From Paramecium sonneborni (lineage: Eukaryota; Ciliophora; Oligohymenophorea; Peniculida; Parameciidae), in NCBI GenBank assembly GCA_905182985.1, contig CAJJDN010000017.1:35180-99179 (forward strand): 64,000 nucleotides of DNA, in the 5' to 3' direction. Below the pieces are notes generated by a model. It was not told the origin of the DNA and ran no database searches. It was given only the letters and a program-made list of their open reading frames with translations. A program made the translations under genes and the position numbers. Positions 23,780-38,532 of the stretch are shown piece by piece; the first letter of the stretch is position 1, and each line of letters starts with the position of its first letter.

Positions 23780-24553
23780 ATGTCTACAAAACTTAAACTC
23801 CATTCACCATAGATATCCAAAACAATTTAAACCTATCATCTTAATAATGAAGCCATCTATAGATCTCTCTAAGTTTAAAAATCACTCAATCTATTTTCAG
23901 AATAATAAGATGAATAAATTAATATGATTAACAACAAAATTATAAACTAATAACTAAGTATATTCAACGATAATTTAATCAACACAAATCTCTAATAATA
24001 AACTCCTACATATGAATAAAACAATATTTAAATATCTTTTAACACACTTAGAAATAATGAAGAATAATCAATATAATCACTCTCTTAAAAATTTTGTATC
24101 TTTTGTTCTTAAGATTAAAAACTAATTTAAATTTGTCCTTGTTCTTATGCTCATTAAAATTGTGCCACTAATTTTATTTAAGCTGGAAGTATATTAAAAA
24201 GAATGTCATGCAGATAGTGTAAACAGAAATACCATCTTAAAGGTTGTATCTAATTTAATTTCTAAAAGTGGAAAGAATTTAAATTATCTCTATTCCTTGA
24301 ATTATTATTAATGTTAATCGTTGTATTCATAGTTATCTATTCAACAATAAAACTCAAAGAATAATTAAATTCAAATTAGATTAAAACTTATTCAAAAATT
24401 GTATTTCTTTGTACTATTGGATTTATTGTGTGTGTAGTTGTCATTTCTAAGATACTTTAACACTTTAAAACTATCAAATTTGAAGTGTAATAATACTAAC
24501 CTAGAAATACTGAATATAATATTCAATATCTTAAACTCCTTGTTTAAGATTGA
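23780..24553 (+). CDS. RING-CH (MARCH-type) membrane E3 ubiquitin ligase
   Basis: 258 codons, no intron. After a polar N-terminal ~110 residues comes a RING-variant motif FCIFCSQDQK ... CPCSYAHQNC ... MSCRQCKQKY, giving C-x2-C, C-x-C, H-x2-C and C-x2-C spacing typical of RING-CH. Two hydrophobic helices follow (LFLELLLMLIVVFIVIY and IVFLCTIGFIVCVVVI), so the protein is membrane-anchored with the RING in the cytosol. MARCH proteins ubiquitinate membrane cargo for endosomal sorting or ERAD. The substrate is unknown. Confidence 0.83.
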
Positions 24554-24676
24554 ATTTATTTACTTTTTATTTTACAAATATAAATATTTATTATGATTGC
24601 TTCTAAAAAACAAAAAAATAAATTTGAATAATAATGTGTATAGTTTTGAATTATTAACCATATATTTAATCCTTAG

Positions 24677-25492
24677 TCAGAATACTAATGGTTTTTTAGT
24701 TTTTACTTGTTACTTATTTTCAAAAGAATTGATCGAATTTCTTGATTATCTTGGCTTATTTCTCTATGACATTCCAGTAGATCTTCTTTATTCTAAATTT
24801 ATTGCTATTTCCTTTACACTAGGTTGACGAGTTGAAACAGATTTTTAACTAAGTGCACCATCTTTATTTAAAGATTACTTTTTATTCAACAGACTTATTT
24901 CAGTAAGAGATTAATTACTTTATTTTTTTGTCTGCTTAAATTTATTCTATTTATCTGATATTATTTTAAAAGTTTTATTTGATTTTTTATTGCCTAAGAT
25001 ATTTTTATTACATTATTTCAATTCCTTATGATTTGTATCAGTTTAAGTAATCTAAATAGTACTTTTCGAAGCAGATCTCTTTGTTAAAATTTAAGAATCT
25101 AATTGTATATATTTATTGTCTTATTAAGGTGTTGTAAGATATTGCACTATTTCTTATTAACAAGATCTTAATGAACTTCTTTCTACTTATTATTAAGTTA
25201 TTTATTCAATTCTTTTTTAATATCTTTTTATGGCTAGTTATACATCAAATTAAATAGACTTTAATAAAGTCCTTTCATCATCTTCAAATGAATTAATTGA
25301 TTATAGTTTTTCTAGAAATGAACTTTTGCCTAATGAAATTCTTGATCCAGCATCATCATTTTAGATAGATTTTCCAATACTACATGTAACAAACCCTTTA
25401 GCTTTTACTTTAGTTAATTATTTTGAAAACTTCTATCTTATCTACTCTAATTTATCAAGAGGTGGTTCAGAAATACTTTCTCTATATTTCAT
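24677..25492 (-). CDS. Unknown basic, Ser/Gln-rich protein, 271 aa
   Basis: 272 codons with no intron. The N-terminus is helical (PPLDKLEQIRQKFSKQLTKV, later DVQLAIKRYQKRIEQI). The C-terminal half is basic and low complexity (SVSTRQPSVKEIAINLEQR, then RNKPRQSRNSINSFENK). The opposite strand is also open over part of the region, but this strand has more natural codon and residue usage and no gaps, and it ends and begins cleanly. No domain is recognised; the tail looks like a disordered phospho-region. Confidence 0.65.
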
Positions 25493-25555
25493 AAACAATG
25501 GTAATGTTTAAAAAAATAACGATTATAATTAATTAAATAAATTTATCGATAAATT

Positions 25556-26325
25556 TCATTTCATTAAATCAAAATCATAACCTAATTTATTAATCTCTCC
25601 TCTTATTTTCATTAATAATTTCTCCTTTTGTTCTTTACCTTTTAAAAATTGATATGTTTTAATCTAATTTTTAAATTAAAATATACATTAGGTGGTTTTG
25701 TTTTATCTAAATTGGCATTGATAAAACATAACTAAATTTAATCTCCTTTAAGTATTATTTTAAATAATCTCTATAAAGAATTAACACTCTTCACCAACAT
25801 CTTGTCATTCTTTAATTATAGGATATATAAATATCCACCATTTATATAGATATATCTAAAATCTGTAGAAAACAAAGAAGTAAAAAATGATCTTCCATGT
25901 TTTGCTTTTTTCTTATCCATTGTATATAATATAGGCTCTTTAATTTCTATTTCTGCTTTCTTCTCAAATTTATTTGGCTCAGGATTTTTCCTTTTATCTT
26001 TCCATTCCTGCTTGAATTTAATATTAATGTCTTAATAATCAAAGTCTATGAATTTTGGATAAACTTAACTAACAACCTTTTTTGGCTATTCAATAGGTTG
26101 CTTTTAAATTTCTTATTATTTTTACACTTATTATTGTTATTATACTTCTTGTTTTATATTAGTACTTTTTTATTAATTTTATTCTAAAGGAACTTCATCA
26201 TCCTCCTCTATCACTAATTTTGAGCTTTTCTCTTATTTTTCTTATTATTCATCATCAGAATCCTAATGATACTCAGCTTTCACAATATTATAATCTTAAT
26301 CACCTGTTGAAATAGTTTTTTGCAT
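25556..26325 (-). CDS. Unknown protein with PH-like C-terminal half, 248 aa
   Basis: 249 codons after removing a 23-nt intron (near 25672). The N-terminal 100 residues are acidic and Gln-rich. The C-terminal half is strand-rich (FRYIYINGGYLYILQL, then LVKSVNSLQRLFKIILKG and IQLCFINANLDKT) and ends with a helix (EKLLMKIRGEINKLGYDFDL). Alternating strands closed by one helix suggest a PH-like barrel, but no conserved motif proves it. It is 63 bp downstream of the previous minus-strand gene's start. Confidence 0.65.
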
Positions 26326-27071
26326 ATTTATAGATTTAATTTTTAAGAAAATTAATATAATTGTGAATATATAAAATAATCATTACACACATTATTTCTA
26401 AATATTCTCTATCTAACTTTTCTCTCAATAAATTAATAACTATTGGAGTTCATAAACATCAATTATTTATCTTTTAAATAAAAAACCAAAATATTAATTA
26501 TAAGTTAACTTGAATCAAATGATGCATAGATAATTCTATAAACAAATTTGTATTTTAAAGATTAATAATTTATGTATATAATTTATTGTTATTTCTTTAC
26601 ATAAACAGTACGAAAAGAGAAAATAACAAATATTATAATTATTTTCATAATTTCTAGATAATTATTAAAATAAATAGCATTAAATAATTTAATGAAATGT
26701 AAATAATATTTTCTTTAATCAAATTAGTGTCTATTATAAAGATTTACTTCAGTATTATAAGATTAATTAAAACGTAGTTTCATATAATAGAATAATTGAA
26801 ATAGTAAATAGTTCTTTCTAATTCTTTTTATAATATAGTTAGAAATTGATTAATGAAATAAAAAAGTATTCATAATGATTAAGAATATAATTTATATGTG
26901 TAAATCAGTTTAACTAAAAAGAGTAATAGTAAAATTTTATAATTTGTATAATAATAATAAGAATGTTAAGAAAATCTCAAAGAAAGGTTTGAATTTCTAA
27001 AAATAATATGATACAGATTTTACATATGTTGAATTTATAAATAATTAACTTTCTTATTAAAATTAATTGGA
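26326..27071. other. Divergent intergenic region upstream of the CDPK gene
   Basis: 746 bp between divergent genes. No frame on either strand stays open with convincing codon use. It is likely to hold the promoters of both neighbours; I see no recognisable element beyond AT tracts. Confidence 0.5.
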
Positions 27072-28982
<1,911 letters not shown>

Positions 28983-29121
28983 TTCTTATTAATATATAAT
29001 CGTTAGTTCTTCCTAACTTATTATCATATATTTACAATTATTAAGCCAGTAAAAAATATAAAAATTTTATTCTGTAATTTTTATTGTTAAATGATAAATA
29101 TTATTGTAAAATAATTGGTAT

Positions 29122-29494
29122 ATTTGAGTAAACATATATATTCACCTAAAACATTTTGAAAATCTTGATAAACCAGAACCTGAAATCCTAAGATATGCTA
29201 TTGAAAGATTAAGAAATTTTAATCATGACAAAAATTCTATTGTTTATTCTTAAATGTAATTAAATAAATCATAAATGGAAGGATATTTTAGAAAGACTCT
29301 TAACTGACGAAATATTAAAAATATTTAATTTTTGTAATTGTAGTCTTAAATAACTATTTAGTTTGAAGAATCCAATATAAAAGATAGAAGAATATATAAT
29401 AGAGGATTTTTAATATTTATATTTATTCATAATAAATGGAGATTTATCAATTGTTTCTCAGAAAGATTAATCAAATATAGACATAATAAATTGA
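29122..29494 (+). pseudogene. Coding-like fragment in two frames, probable gene remnant
   Basis: Two consecutive coding-like segments lie on the plus strand in different frames. 29122-29260 reads HFENLDKPEPEILRYAIERL and RNFNHDKNSIVYSQM. From about 29271 the next frame reads WKDILERLLTDEILKIF and QKIEEYIIEDFQYLYLFI, ending at TGA 29492-29494. No normal-size intron joins them in frame, and no upstream ATG fits. It is either a decayed gene or a gene whose 5' end I failed to model. It sits between the ends of the CDPK and the sensor-like gene. Confidence 0.4.
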
Positions 29495-29732
29495 AGAATA
29501 ACTATTCCTTTTTTTATATATACTTAATAGGATTTTATATAACTATTTTTTTAAGAAAATAATAGAGCTAAATTTTAATTATGCTTCCGTATTTAATTAT
29601 TTTTGACAATATTGTTAATTTATATATGTTTAAATCGTTTTTTAAAATTCTATAAGTTAGAAAGAAACCTGAAATCTAGGCAATATGGTTGTAAATATAA
29701 TAATCATTATAATTTCTATATTCAAAAAAGTT

Positions 29733-31373
29733 TCAAATTTATGATTAATTCATTAAATCTTTTTAATTTCTTTCTTCATTGGGAAATTTAATTATTTAGA
29801 CAAATTATTTTTGGCTTAAGCATTGGTTTTAATCAATCAATTTTTCAAAACAAAAGTTCAGTTTAATATTTTACTATTTTGTAAAACGAAAATTTTCAAA
29901 AGCTAAACATTGTTCTGATTTTTTGAATTAAGTTTTATTCAAAATTTAGTCTAATTTTTGATATGAAAATTATAGTTATTTTAAAGAATTATTATTTGAT
30001 TATGATTAAATTCTATTTAATAGATTATCTTTTAATTTATAGTCAAACTTTCCATTCAAATATCTGATCATCTAAGCTATAACAATACTGGTGGAATTAA
30101 ACATAAATTTTAATGGTATCAATGTAATCAATATTATTATAACTCCGATTGTAATAAAGTATAAATTAGTTTAAGTATGCCAAGTTAAGACTTTAGAAAT
30201 TTCATCATCAAGAACATAAGTTATTTCATTTTCAAATGTAAGATTAGTTAGACTATTTTAATAGATATTAAAATATACATTAATGAAATTAAGGTAGTTT
30301 TTGGTTACCGTGAAGCTTTAATGTGCATTTAGCATTTAAGCAAGCTGTTATATTTATAAATTGGTTTAAGAGTATTGTCGATGGATAATTTAATATCTTT
30401 CCAATCAGAATTATTAAATCCAGTCTGTTACTCGTCATAAATATATAACAGATCCTTAGCAATACCAAAATTGATATAACTTTTAGTGTATAAAATTAAT
30501 CCATCATCATAAACTAGGATAATGTTTAAACTACTCACTTAAGCAAACTATGCTATATTATGAAAATTTATCAGTATTGATGCTACTCCTCCAACAATAA
30601 ATTATGAATCAAAAAGTACTATTGAAAATGCTGATAATATATTATCATAATTTTCCATTTTTATTAAAGAACTTAGTTTATATGGTACAATTTAGTTGCT
30701 TTATTAAAGCTCAATTGTATAATTGAGAAACCATTCTTACTAAACTATTTCAAAAGATTCATTTTTTAATTTTGTTAGGTAATATCCTGTCAAAAAATTA
30801 TCTAGAAATGAAACCAGATATACTTCATGAGATACAGTAAAAAAATCAAATGTGTATTGATTTATGTATAAAAGATTCATAAGTTTAAAAATTTTAATTT
30901 TATCTATGTTTCTTTACTGAAAATGATTGGAATTAGAATAGCAAACTAAGGTTCTTTATATATTTTCATTAAACTATTATGATGCTTGACAAGGCATGAT
31001 TTCTTGATTTATTTTTAAATCAAGTGAGCTAGACCAATAGTTAATTAAACTTAATTTAGCCACTTTTGTGATTATCATATTAAAAGTAAAGCTTAAAATG
31101 TCTTATATTTTTTCAGATTAAATATTTAAAGCCCTATATTATATACATTTTAAACCTATTATTTTATAGTGTTAATAGTTGCTCTGAGGTTTCTGATATT
31201 TGATTTTTTGTAACATTTAGTTGTATATTTGAACAAAGAATAAGTATTGAAAATGTTAGACAAAAAATCAAAAATGAATAGATTAGTAATATAGTACTCA
31301 TTCTCAGATTTGAAAATAACTTATTAAGCTACTTTTAGCAATTTGATAATTTTTCTGTGGAATTAATTTTCAT
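29733..31373 (-). CDS. Two-TM sensor-like membrane protein
   Basis: 531 codons after introns of 22 nt (near 31155) and 26 nt (near 30260). An N-terminal TM helix (LLIYSFLIFCLTFSILILC) is followed by ~330 residues that would be extracellular, with IVLFDSQFIVGGVASILINF, LNIILVYDDGLILYTKSYI and FNNSDWKDIKL. A second TM helix (YFITIGVIIILITLIPLKF) leads into IAQMIRYLNGKFDYKLKDN and a coiled coil. A sensor domain between two TMs followed by a HAMP-like P-linker-helix resembles Cache-type receptors. No kinase, cyclase or other output domain follows; the protein stops ~120 residues after the second TM. The Cache and HAMP labels are inference from layout. Confidence 0.65.
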
Positions 31374-32628
31374 TTAATTATATCATTTAATACTAAAAGT
31401 TAAATAATAAATTTATTCACAAAAATATAAAGAGAAATCTACATCTATCGCAATAAAGCATCAAATTGAACTGATATATTATATTTTAATTTTAAAGTCC
31501 ATTAATAATTTATTATGATTAAAAATAAGAATTTTTATATAATTTCTTAATCATAATTTCTTTAATTAATCGCTATTATTTATAAGTACTAGAATTTGTT
31601 AATTTTTATGGTATTTATAAATTTTATCAATTCTTTCAAAATTGAAATATGGGTTATTTGATTCATGGATTGGATATATTGTTAAAATAAATGAATAAAA
31701 AATAGTTTACAATTATGAACAAAAATATTTATTGCAAATGAAATTAAACTTTTTAGTGGGAACAATTCAAGTAAATTAAACATTAATATAATATCAAATT
31801 CTAATTTCCACTTAAGTCAACAATAAATTTTTCTATAATTTGCTTAAATTAAGGCTAATTTATTTATTCACTAAAATTAATCAAATTTTTCAAAAGAATT
31901 ATTCAAAGAATCCTTGTCATTTTCTTGATAAATAAATTTTTAAATCAATTATGATTTGGAATAATATTGAATTTTTTTTTAGAAACTTGGGTAAATTGAA
32001 CCTTTCTTTTGATAGCTTTTATTTTTTGATAACTTGAATACTTTATGCATAATTCTCCAATCCTTATATATAATTGTAATATTCAGATCCTTAATAAACA
32101 AATTTTTGAAAAATTCAATAATCTTCACTAAAATTAAATTGTTTTAAATACTTTTATCAATCGTTGATGATACAGATATTTATACTTTTAAAGTATTACG
32201 TGAGGAATGAATATAAAAAAAAATTCTTACTTTACTAGAGCACAATATAATTAAGTGTTTTAAAACTCTATGTTTATAGAAATATTATTTGAAATTTTTT
32301 ATATATAATTATTACTTGTAGATATCTACTTGTATTTAATAAGTGATTAGTAATATTTATAGTTGTATACATAACATAAGATTTTGAAACAGTAAAAGTA
32401 AGGATGAGAAATGAGTATATAAGTAAAATTGTGCTTAATCTGACATAGACTTTAAATTATTAAAGGTAAACGAGCATATATTTATCTTTTAATATAATTT
32501 ATAATTTCTATATATTAAAAAAGTTAGATGACAATCTATTAAGTTTAATATAAAATAAATTGTCAAAATTCTCATGATTTTATATCAGTTATTGATATAA
32601 AAAAATAAAAAATATATTATGAATAAGT
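31374..32628. other. Gene-free AT-rich stretch
   Basis: About 1.25 kb. Minus strand 31794-32050 can be read as a ~75-residue basic peptide if a 29-nt intron is assumed, but another frame there is equally open, so it is probably chance. Nothing else is supported. Confidence 0.45.
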
Positions 32629-33477
32629 TCAATCCTAATAAATAGACTTTTCTATTCCTTTTGCTAATAATTTGCTTAATTATGCATAAGTTCCAGGACC
32701 AGGACTTATAGAGGAACTTCCAAATAGTCCTTTGAATCTTTTTTCACTACCCCAATAGGCTCTTTTAACAGGAACAGAACTTTAAATTTTTGCAAATGAA
32801 TCGCTAAGAACAGGAGTATAAGTTCCAACTGGAGGAAGTAAAGGAAGACTTTTATTTTTTTCTGTATTATGTTTTTTTCTCCAATATTCTGGTTTAGTGT
32901 TATTTACTTTAATTTTAGGTAAGAATGACTTATATAATTGTTGTATATCTCACATGTGGATTATAATTTCCAGGACCAGGAACCATTATACTGTGTGCCA
33001 TTGCATCTTCATATGGATCAGGTCTTTAAAGTTCTTTGACTTTTCGAGTCTTTAATATTTTAAGTTCTTTTTCTATTTATTCTTAAGTTTTCTGAATATT
33101 ATAAGTTCCAACAGAAGGATTATTTACTCTCTTTTATTCCTTTTATAATTAATCAAATAAAGTCAAACGATTTGGATATTTAACTATTTTTTCTGGTATT
33201 TTTTCAATTGAATATGATTAGTATTATTAAGGACTTGGATAACTTTTTAATATTTTTGTGTAATCATCTAAGTAACTTCCTCTTTTTGTTTCATATTTTT
33301 TATGTGCTTATTCTTATAGGATAGTGTATAATGAAACTTACTTTTTTCAATTTGTTTTAATAAATCTCTATTTCTCATCATTTCAGCTGGATCATGATAA
33401 AATCTAGGGATTGCATATCCCTCTATACCAGAATCTGTTTTATATACAATTGAATATATTTATTCAGGACTCAACAT
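32629..33477 (-). CDS. Sperm-tail PG-rich repeat (STPG/SHIPPO) protein
   Basis: 265 codons after introns of 29 nt (near 33345) and 25 nt (near 32945). Four spaced P-G-x-Y repeats are visible: NPSVGTYNI, VPGPGNYNP, PPVGTYTP and SPGPGTYA. This is the hallmark of SHIPPO/ODF3/STPG proteins, several of which line the lumen of axonemal doublet microtubules. It is basic and otherwise low in secondary structure, as is normal for these inner proteins. A role in the cilium or in cortical microtubules is likely. Confidence 0.85.
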
Positions 33478-33659
33478 TTAATCAAATTTAATATTATTTT
33501 AGTTAGAATAACATCAATTAATACTAAATCTATTTAGTCAGCATTATAAATAAAAATAAATAATAATTTCAAGTATCAAATATAATTAATCTCTTTCAAT
33601 TATGATTGATTAAGTTTATATATATTTATAAAAAGTTTACAAGAATTCCATTTTGAAAG

Positions 33660-35728
33660 ATGAAATTGTCTCCTATAATTTAATAGATTAAGGATAATAT
33701 AAAAAAAGGAATTGATATAGAGAATAGTTTATATATGTTAATGATGAATACACTTATTTATACATTATCAGATACTGATGTTAAATTCATTTCCTCTCCC
33801 AACAAAAATTACAAATAAAAATGTATTAATTTTTTAGAAGAAGTTAAGAAACAAACCTAGAATATTGACATCTCATAAATTTATTAGGTATATATGTATA
33901 TGTATAAAATATAGAAGTATAATTTTGATATAACTGGAGATGATTGCTTCGAAAACTCAGATGAAGAGAAAATGAATTTTTTTAATAAGGAACAAATCAT
34001 TATCCAAGTTATTTTTTATTATTATTCTAGAAAGGTAGAAAGCCAACTGCATATGAAGATAGTTTAATTTAGTCATTGTTGAATCATCTAAATGAAAAAG
34101 ATGAATTATTAAGAAAAAGATTTAACAGTAAAAAATAGCATCCAGAAAACTTTAAAGAATATTTAGATTTAATGAGTCCTTATGAATTATGGAAAGTTAT
34201 ATAAGATATGAAAGGAGGTTATTATTTCTTTGAAGTATTTGAGAATCAAAAACCTGAATATGGAATAAATTATTCTTATATTGATAAAATGATGATGTGC
34301 TCCAAATCATTTGAAAGAGAATATAATCAATTCAAAACTCATTTAAGATAATAATAAGACTTACATTATCAGGCATTAAAATAGGAAATGACTAAATTAA
34401 GTTCCATTGAACTTAATACTATATCTGAACCTATTTGTCTAATAATTAAAGAAGATCCAGAAATAGAATGTAATTGTAATTAGAGAGGAGCTAGATAAGC
34501 TTTACGATAATGGGCCTTTTTAAATAAAGTTATTAAGCTTTTTACATCACATTCTAATTAAGAAATTTAACAATTTAATTATAAAGCTTATTTTAGAAAT
34601 TTGATCTTCAATTTAGAAATATACACTAATTAAGTAAATCAATAATTTGATTATTTAATAAAAGTTAATGAAATCTTGAAATCTAAAGTTGCATCTTTGA
34701 GAATTATACACTAATAATTGATTTAAGAATCATAAAATTTAACTAAAGCTTATAGAATATAAGATGAAGAGATTCTTAAATTGAAATAATAGGTTTAAAA
34801 ATTACATTTAGAAAAAGCTTAGATTAATACAAGATTAATTAATACAGAGAATTCACTAATAAAAATTAGAGAATTTAGTGAACAAAATACTATTATAAAC
34901 AAAACAAGATTAGTTGCTGAGAGTTTAGAATAGTTAGAATTTGAAAATAATTAAGCAATAAAAATGTATAAGCTCTAATAAATATGTTAATTAACTTAAA
35001 CAGAAAATTCTTTTGAATATTAATTATGTTCTATTTGTAAAGGAGAAAATGTAATATTTTAAAATATCTAATAATTAAAAATACCTTAAATAACTTTTGA
35101 GAAATTAGAAGTTTAATAAATTTAAAAATCTCTAAATAATTAAATTCATCATAAGTTAACTTAGACAGATTTTAAAATATAATAAATTTCTAATAAGAAT
35201 GATTTAAATCGTTATCCTCCATCTCCTGGAATTTAAAAAAGAAGAGGTGTATCAACATCATATCATTTGGTTAATGAAAATTCAATTCTCTTAAGATAGG
35301 TTTCAAAGAGTCCTCCAAAATAAATTATAAATCCAGTTTTCAAACGTTTATTTGATGATAGTTTAAATAAGAAGGTAAGATAATCATAATTGAGTTCGAG
35401 AATTTAAGGGGAAGAAAAAAATTAATGGGAAGAAATGTTAATGTTATTAAATAAATTAAATAATGAATAAAATAATAAAGACATATAAAAAAAGATAGAA
35501 AAATCAATTGAAAGTTATAGAGATTAATTTGAGGTAAAAGATAAGTTGCCTCAACTAAAATTGAAGGATAAACCAAAAGTTACAGAACATTTAATTGATA
35601 CTTTAATGAAAGAGTTATAAGATAATAAGAAGGTTGCTCTTTAAGAATTAGTGGAATAATTTTAAAGCATTTTGACAGTTAATAAATTAAACAAAAGTCG
35701 TGATATCTATAATAAAATTACAATATGA
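33660..35728 (+). CDS. Long coiled-coil protein, 672 aa, unknown
   Basis: 673 codons after introns of 27 nt (near 33893) and 23 nt (near 34010). The first 240 residues are helical with a conserved-looking core (YLDLMSPYELWKVIQDMKGG, FEVFENQKPEYG). The middle is a long coiled coil (ESQNLTKAYRIQDEEILKLK, INTRLINTENSLIKIREF). A single CSIC pair (LCSICKGENV) lacks partner cysteines nearby. The C-terminus has basic and Ser/Pro-rich patches (YPPSPGIQKRRGVSTS). No family recognised; a structural cytoskeletal protein is plausible. Confidence 0.75.
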
Positions 35729-35903
35729 TTATTTTATATATATTTATATTTTCAGATAGATATCTATATATTTAGATTTAAGTCTCAATTATTATTTAAA
35801 TTTATTTTGTTAGATTCTTTAATAAATGAAAACAAAATTATGAATAAATATAAAAAATTATTAAGTTTATTAAAGTCAAATTGATATTTTTTATTTTGTT
35901 ATA

Positions 35904-36706
35904 ATGACTGATCGACCAAGAACAACAAGTTTACAAAAATAACAGATCTTATAAAACATTTAATATAAATTTTAGAAGATTGACCCAACTTTTTAAATAA
36001 AAAATTTTATAGGGTAAAGCACAAACTTAGTGGGATAATAAATAAAGAAATGGGAAAAATAAAGTAGAGAAAAAACAGTTAAAGAATTGTAAGTTATGAA
36101 AGCAATAAAATCTTTACGTCATCCATTGATTCTTGAAAGTTATATGGAAAAACCAACATTCGTTGAAGCAACTAAGCCTGAAACACCATATCAATCATAA
36201 CATCATTAGATAAATTCATTAAGTCCATAAAATTAAAATACTTATGAATATATGCGTAAAAAATCAATTAAAAAGCCTTAAACTCCACTTAAGTATTTTA
36301 ATGTTAATTAAGGAAGCTCTTTGAATAATATTCTGAATTAGTTCAAGATTAATTTTAAAATTCTTCAGAAGAAATGAAAAAGCTTATTTAATAGTATTCA
36401 AGTTCAGAAAAAGTTCTTGACCCTTTTAAGACTAAGACAAAACACTTTGAATATTTTACACCTAGGTAATTTTCATTTACAAAGAAAAGTAAATAGAATA
36501 CATCATCCTACAAGTTATTAGGAAGTCCAATTTATAGGAAAAGAGAATTGTTAGTATAAAAAAATAACAATAATTTATAAAAATTGGATGAATTATAAAC
36601 TGATTTAGATAATTTCAGAAAATATTTAAAAGAAATAAAAAAATCAAATTAAAAAAGTTTCCATAAGAGATAATTTTTAAAGGGCAAACTTGATTTCTTA
36701 TTATGA
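35904..36706 (+). CDS. Unknown basic protein, 260 aa
   Basis: 261 codons after removing a 20-nt intron (near 36291). The start is helical and basic (FIGQSTNLVGQQIKKWEK, KELQVMKAIKSLRHPLIL); the second half has LKKLFEQYSELVQDQF, HFEYFTPRQFSFTKK and a C-terminal helix DLDNFRKYLKEIKKS. No known domain. Same strand as both neighbours, 175 bp after the previous stop. Confidence 0.65.
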
Positions 36707-36984
36707 TAATTATTATTAAATATATATTTATTTGAGAATGATAATATTAATATTTAAGCAATATTAAAATAATTGAATTAATTTGTGAAAATAAATTAAT
36801 ATAAAAAAAAAGGCTGATTAATTTTTTGTTAATGAGTTTAGATAACTTATTTAAGCATCTAATTAGCTGAAATAAATTGCTCAGAGTCAGCTCATCATTC
36901 ATATTATGATTTTTGAGTGTTACGAGTAGCATACATATTAAATAAAGGTATTGATATATATACATATATTAAATTAATATAATT

Positions 36985-38488
36985 ATGTAAAAAATTGTTA
37001 ACTTTTAAGTGAGGCTTAAATAAGTAGTCTAATTTGAGTAGATAAATGAAGAGTTAGAAAATCTAAAAATAATAGTAATAATTTTTGTTCAATTGTATAT
37101 ATATAGTTTTCTGAATTAATTTCAAGTCCATTAAATGATAATGAGAAGTTAAATGTGTACTATGAAATCAATTTAATACTAACAAGTTTGTTAGATTAAA
37201 AAAATAGATCAACTTAAGAAAAAGACTAAATTAAAAATTTAATGAAAATCATGATGAATAATCTTGAGGTTTAAGAAATGATGTTTAGAATTGCTGATGA
37301 AGAAAGTATTTAAGAATATTTATGTATAGCTGGTTAAATATAGGAAGTAAGAAGCTTAAGTATCAATTATAAAGCATCAAGGATTGGTCGTGAATATATT
37401 ACATAAAAAGCAGAATAATCATAATAAAAAGTTGTTGAGAATTAGAATCTTAAATTAATAGTTGATTTTCAATAAGAATAATAGATTTAATTCAATGATA
37501 ATATTTATGAATAATAATCAAAGGAAGAATAATCTTTAATTTAATCACCACCATCAAATAAATATATTGAGATAGCTTAAGATGAATTATAAGAATTAAT
37601 AAATAGAAGTAAATACGAATTTGATTAAACTAAGATTGATTAAGTAAATATTTTTATTAAATTAGGCTTATGAATACGCAAAATAGGCTCAGGATAAATT
37701 TAAATCTGATATAAATTATTAATAATATTCAGAATATGTAGATTAAATAATTGTATAATATAATTATATGATTGAAAATGTTAAAGAATTGGATTCTGAT
37801 GGTTGGATATTTGATGGCTCAAGTAATGGAATATCTGTGAAATATAAATTTCCAGAAAATACTTCAACTGCTTCTATGCTAATGGAAACTAAGATTCCTG
37901 TAAATGCAATAAGAGTTTTAGCATTAGTAAATGAAATGGATTTAAATTATTTATGGGTTCCATTTTGTAAAAGAACTTATGTTAATAAAGTTTTAAATAG
38001 AGCTTGTAAGGTTTGTACATCAGAAATGTATTTCCCTATAATTCCAGATAGAGAATGTGTTTTTGTTGGTGAAGGATATGATAGATTATAAGTTAATGGA
38101 ACTATTACATTATTATCAAGATCTGTAGATAGTGATAAAGAATTTTTAGAAAAGAATGGAATATCTATACCAGAAAAATCTAGGTTTGTTAGAATGTATA
38201 TTAAATATTATATTTTTGAAATTACTCCTATTGATAAAGATTCATGCTCAATAAGAGCTTGTACAAATGTGAATCCTAAAATCTCGATGGTTCCTAATAG
38301 TGTTTTAGCTTATATTGGAAGAAAAGTATTACTTATATTTTATATTTTAGTTTGCTCATATTTTAATTTCAAAAATTGTTAATTTTGCAAAAACATTCGA
38401 AAAATCTCCTTTTTATCCTGTTTATTTGGAACATATAGAATTTTATAATTGGTTAGAAGAAAAATTAAAAAACCATCTTAAATATTGA
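36985..38488 (+). CDS. START-domain lipid-binding protein
   Basis: 475 codons after introns of 32, 22 and 25 nt (near 37075, 37645 and 38325). The N-terminal 240 residues are coiled coil. The C-terminal ~230 residues read as a START (steroidogenic acute regulatory related) fold: DSDGWIFDGSSNGISVKYKF, MLMETKIPVNAIRVLALVNE, LNYLWVPFCKRTYVNKVL, CVFVGEGYDRLQVNGTITLL, then a strand ITPIDKDSCSIRACTNVNPK, and a C-terminal helix with LAYIGRKFAHILISKIVNF. START domains bind a lipid in a deep cavity and are used in lipid transfer or sensing. Ligand unknown. The coiled coil suggests oligomer formation or anchoring. Confidence 0.75.
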
Positions 38489-38532
38489 ATAATAATTTGT
38501 ACTATTTAATATTTTTATTTTTATCTAATAAA

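Noticed and set aside
24597..24827. 76-codon plus-strand ORF rich in Leu and Phe.
   Set aside because: It mirrors the unknown minus-strand gene (24677-25492) and the convergent spacer; hydrophobic mirror ORFs are expected opposite Q/K/N-rich coding sequence.
25000..25670. Long plus-strand open frame with protein-like sequence (for example SSNELIDYSFSRNE).
   Set aside because: The minus strand gives two complete genes with correct starts, stops and a clean intron here; the plus frame lacks an ATG at its beginning and crosses their boundary.
31794..32050. Possible 75-residue minus-strand gene with one intron.
   Set aside because: A second frame over the same bases is equally open and neither shows a motif.
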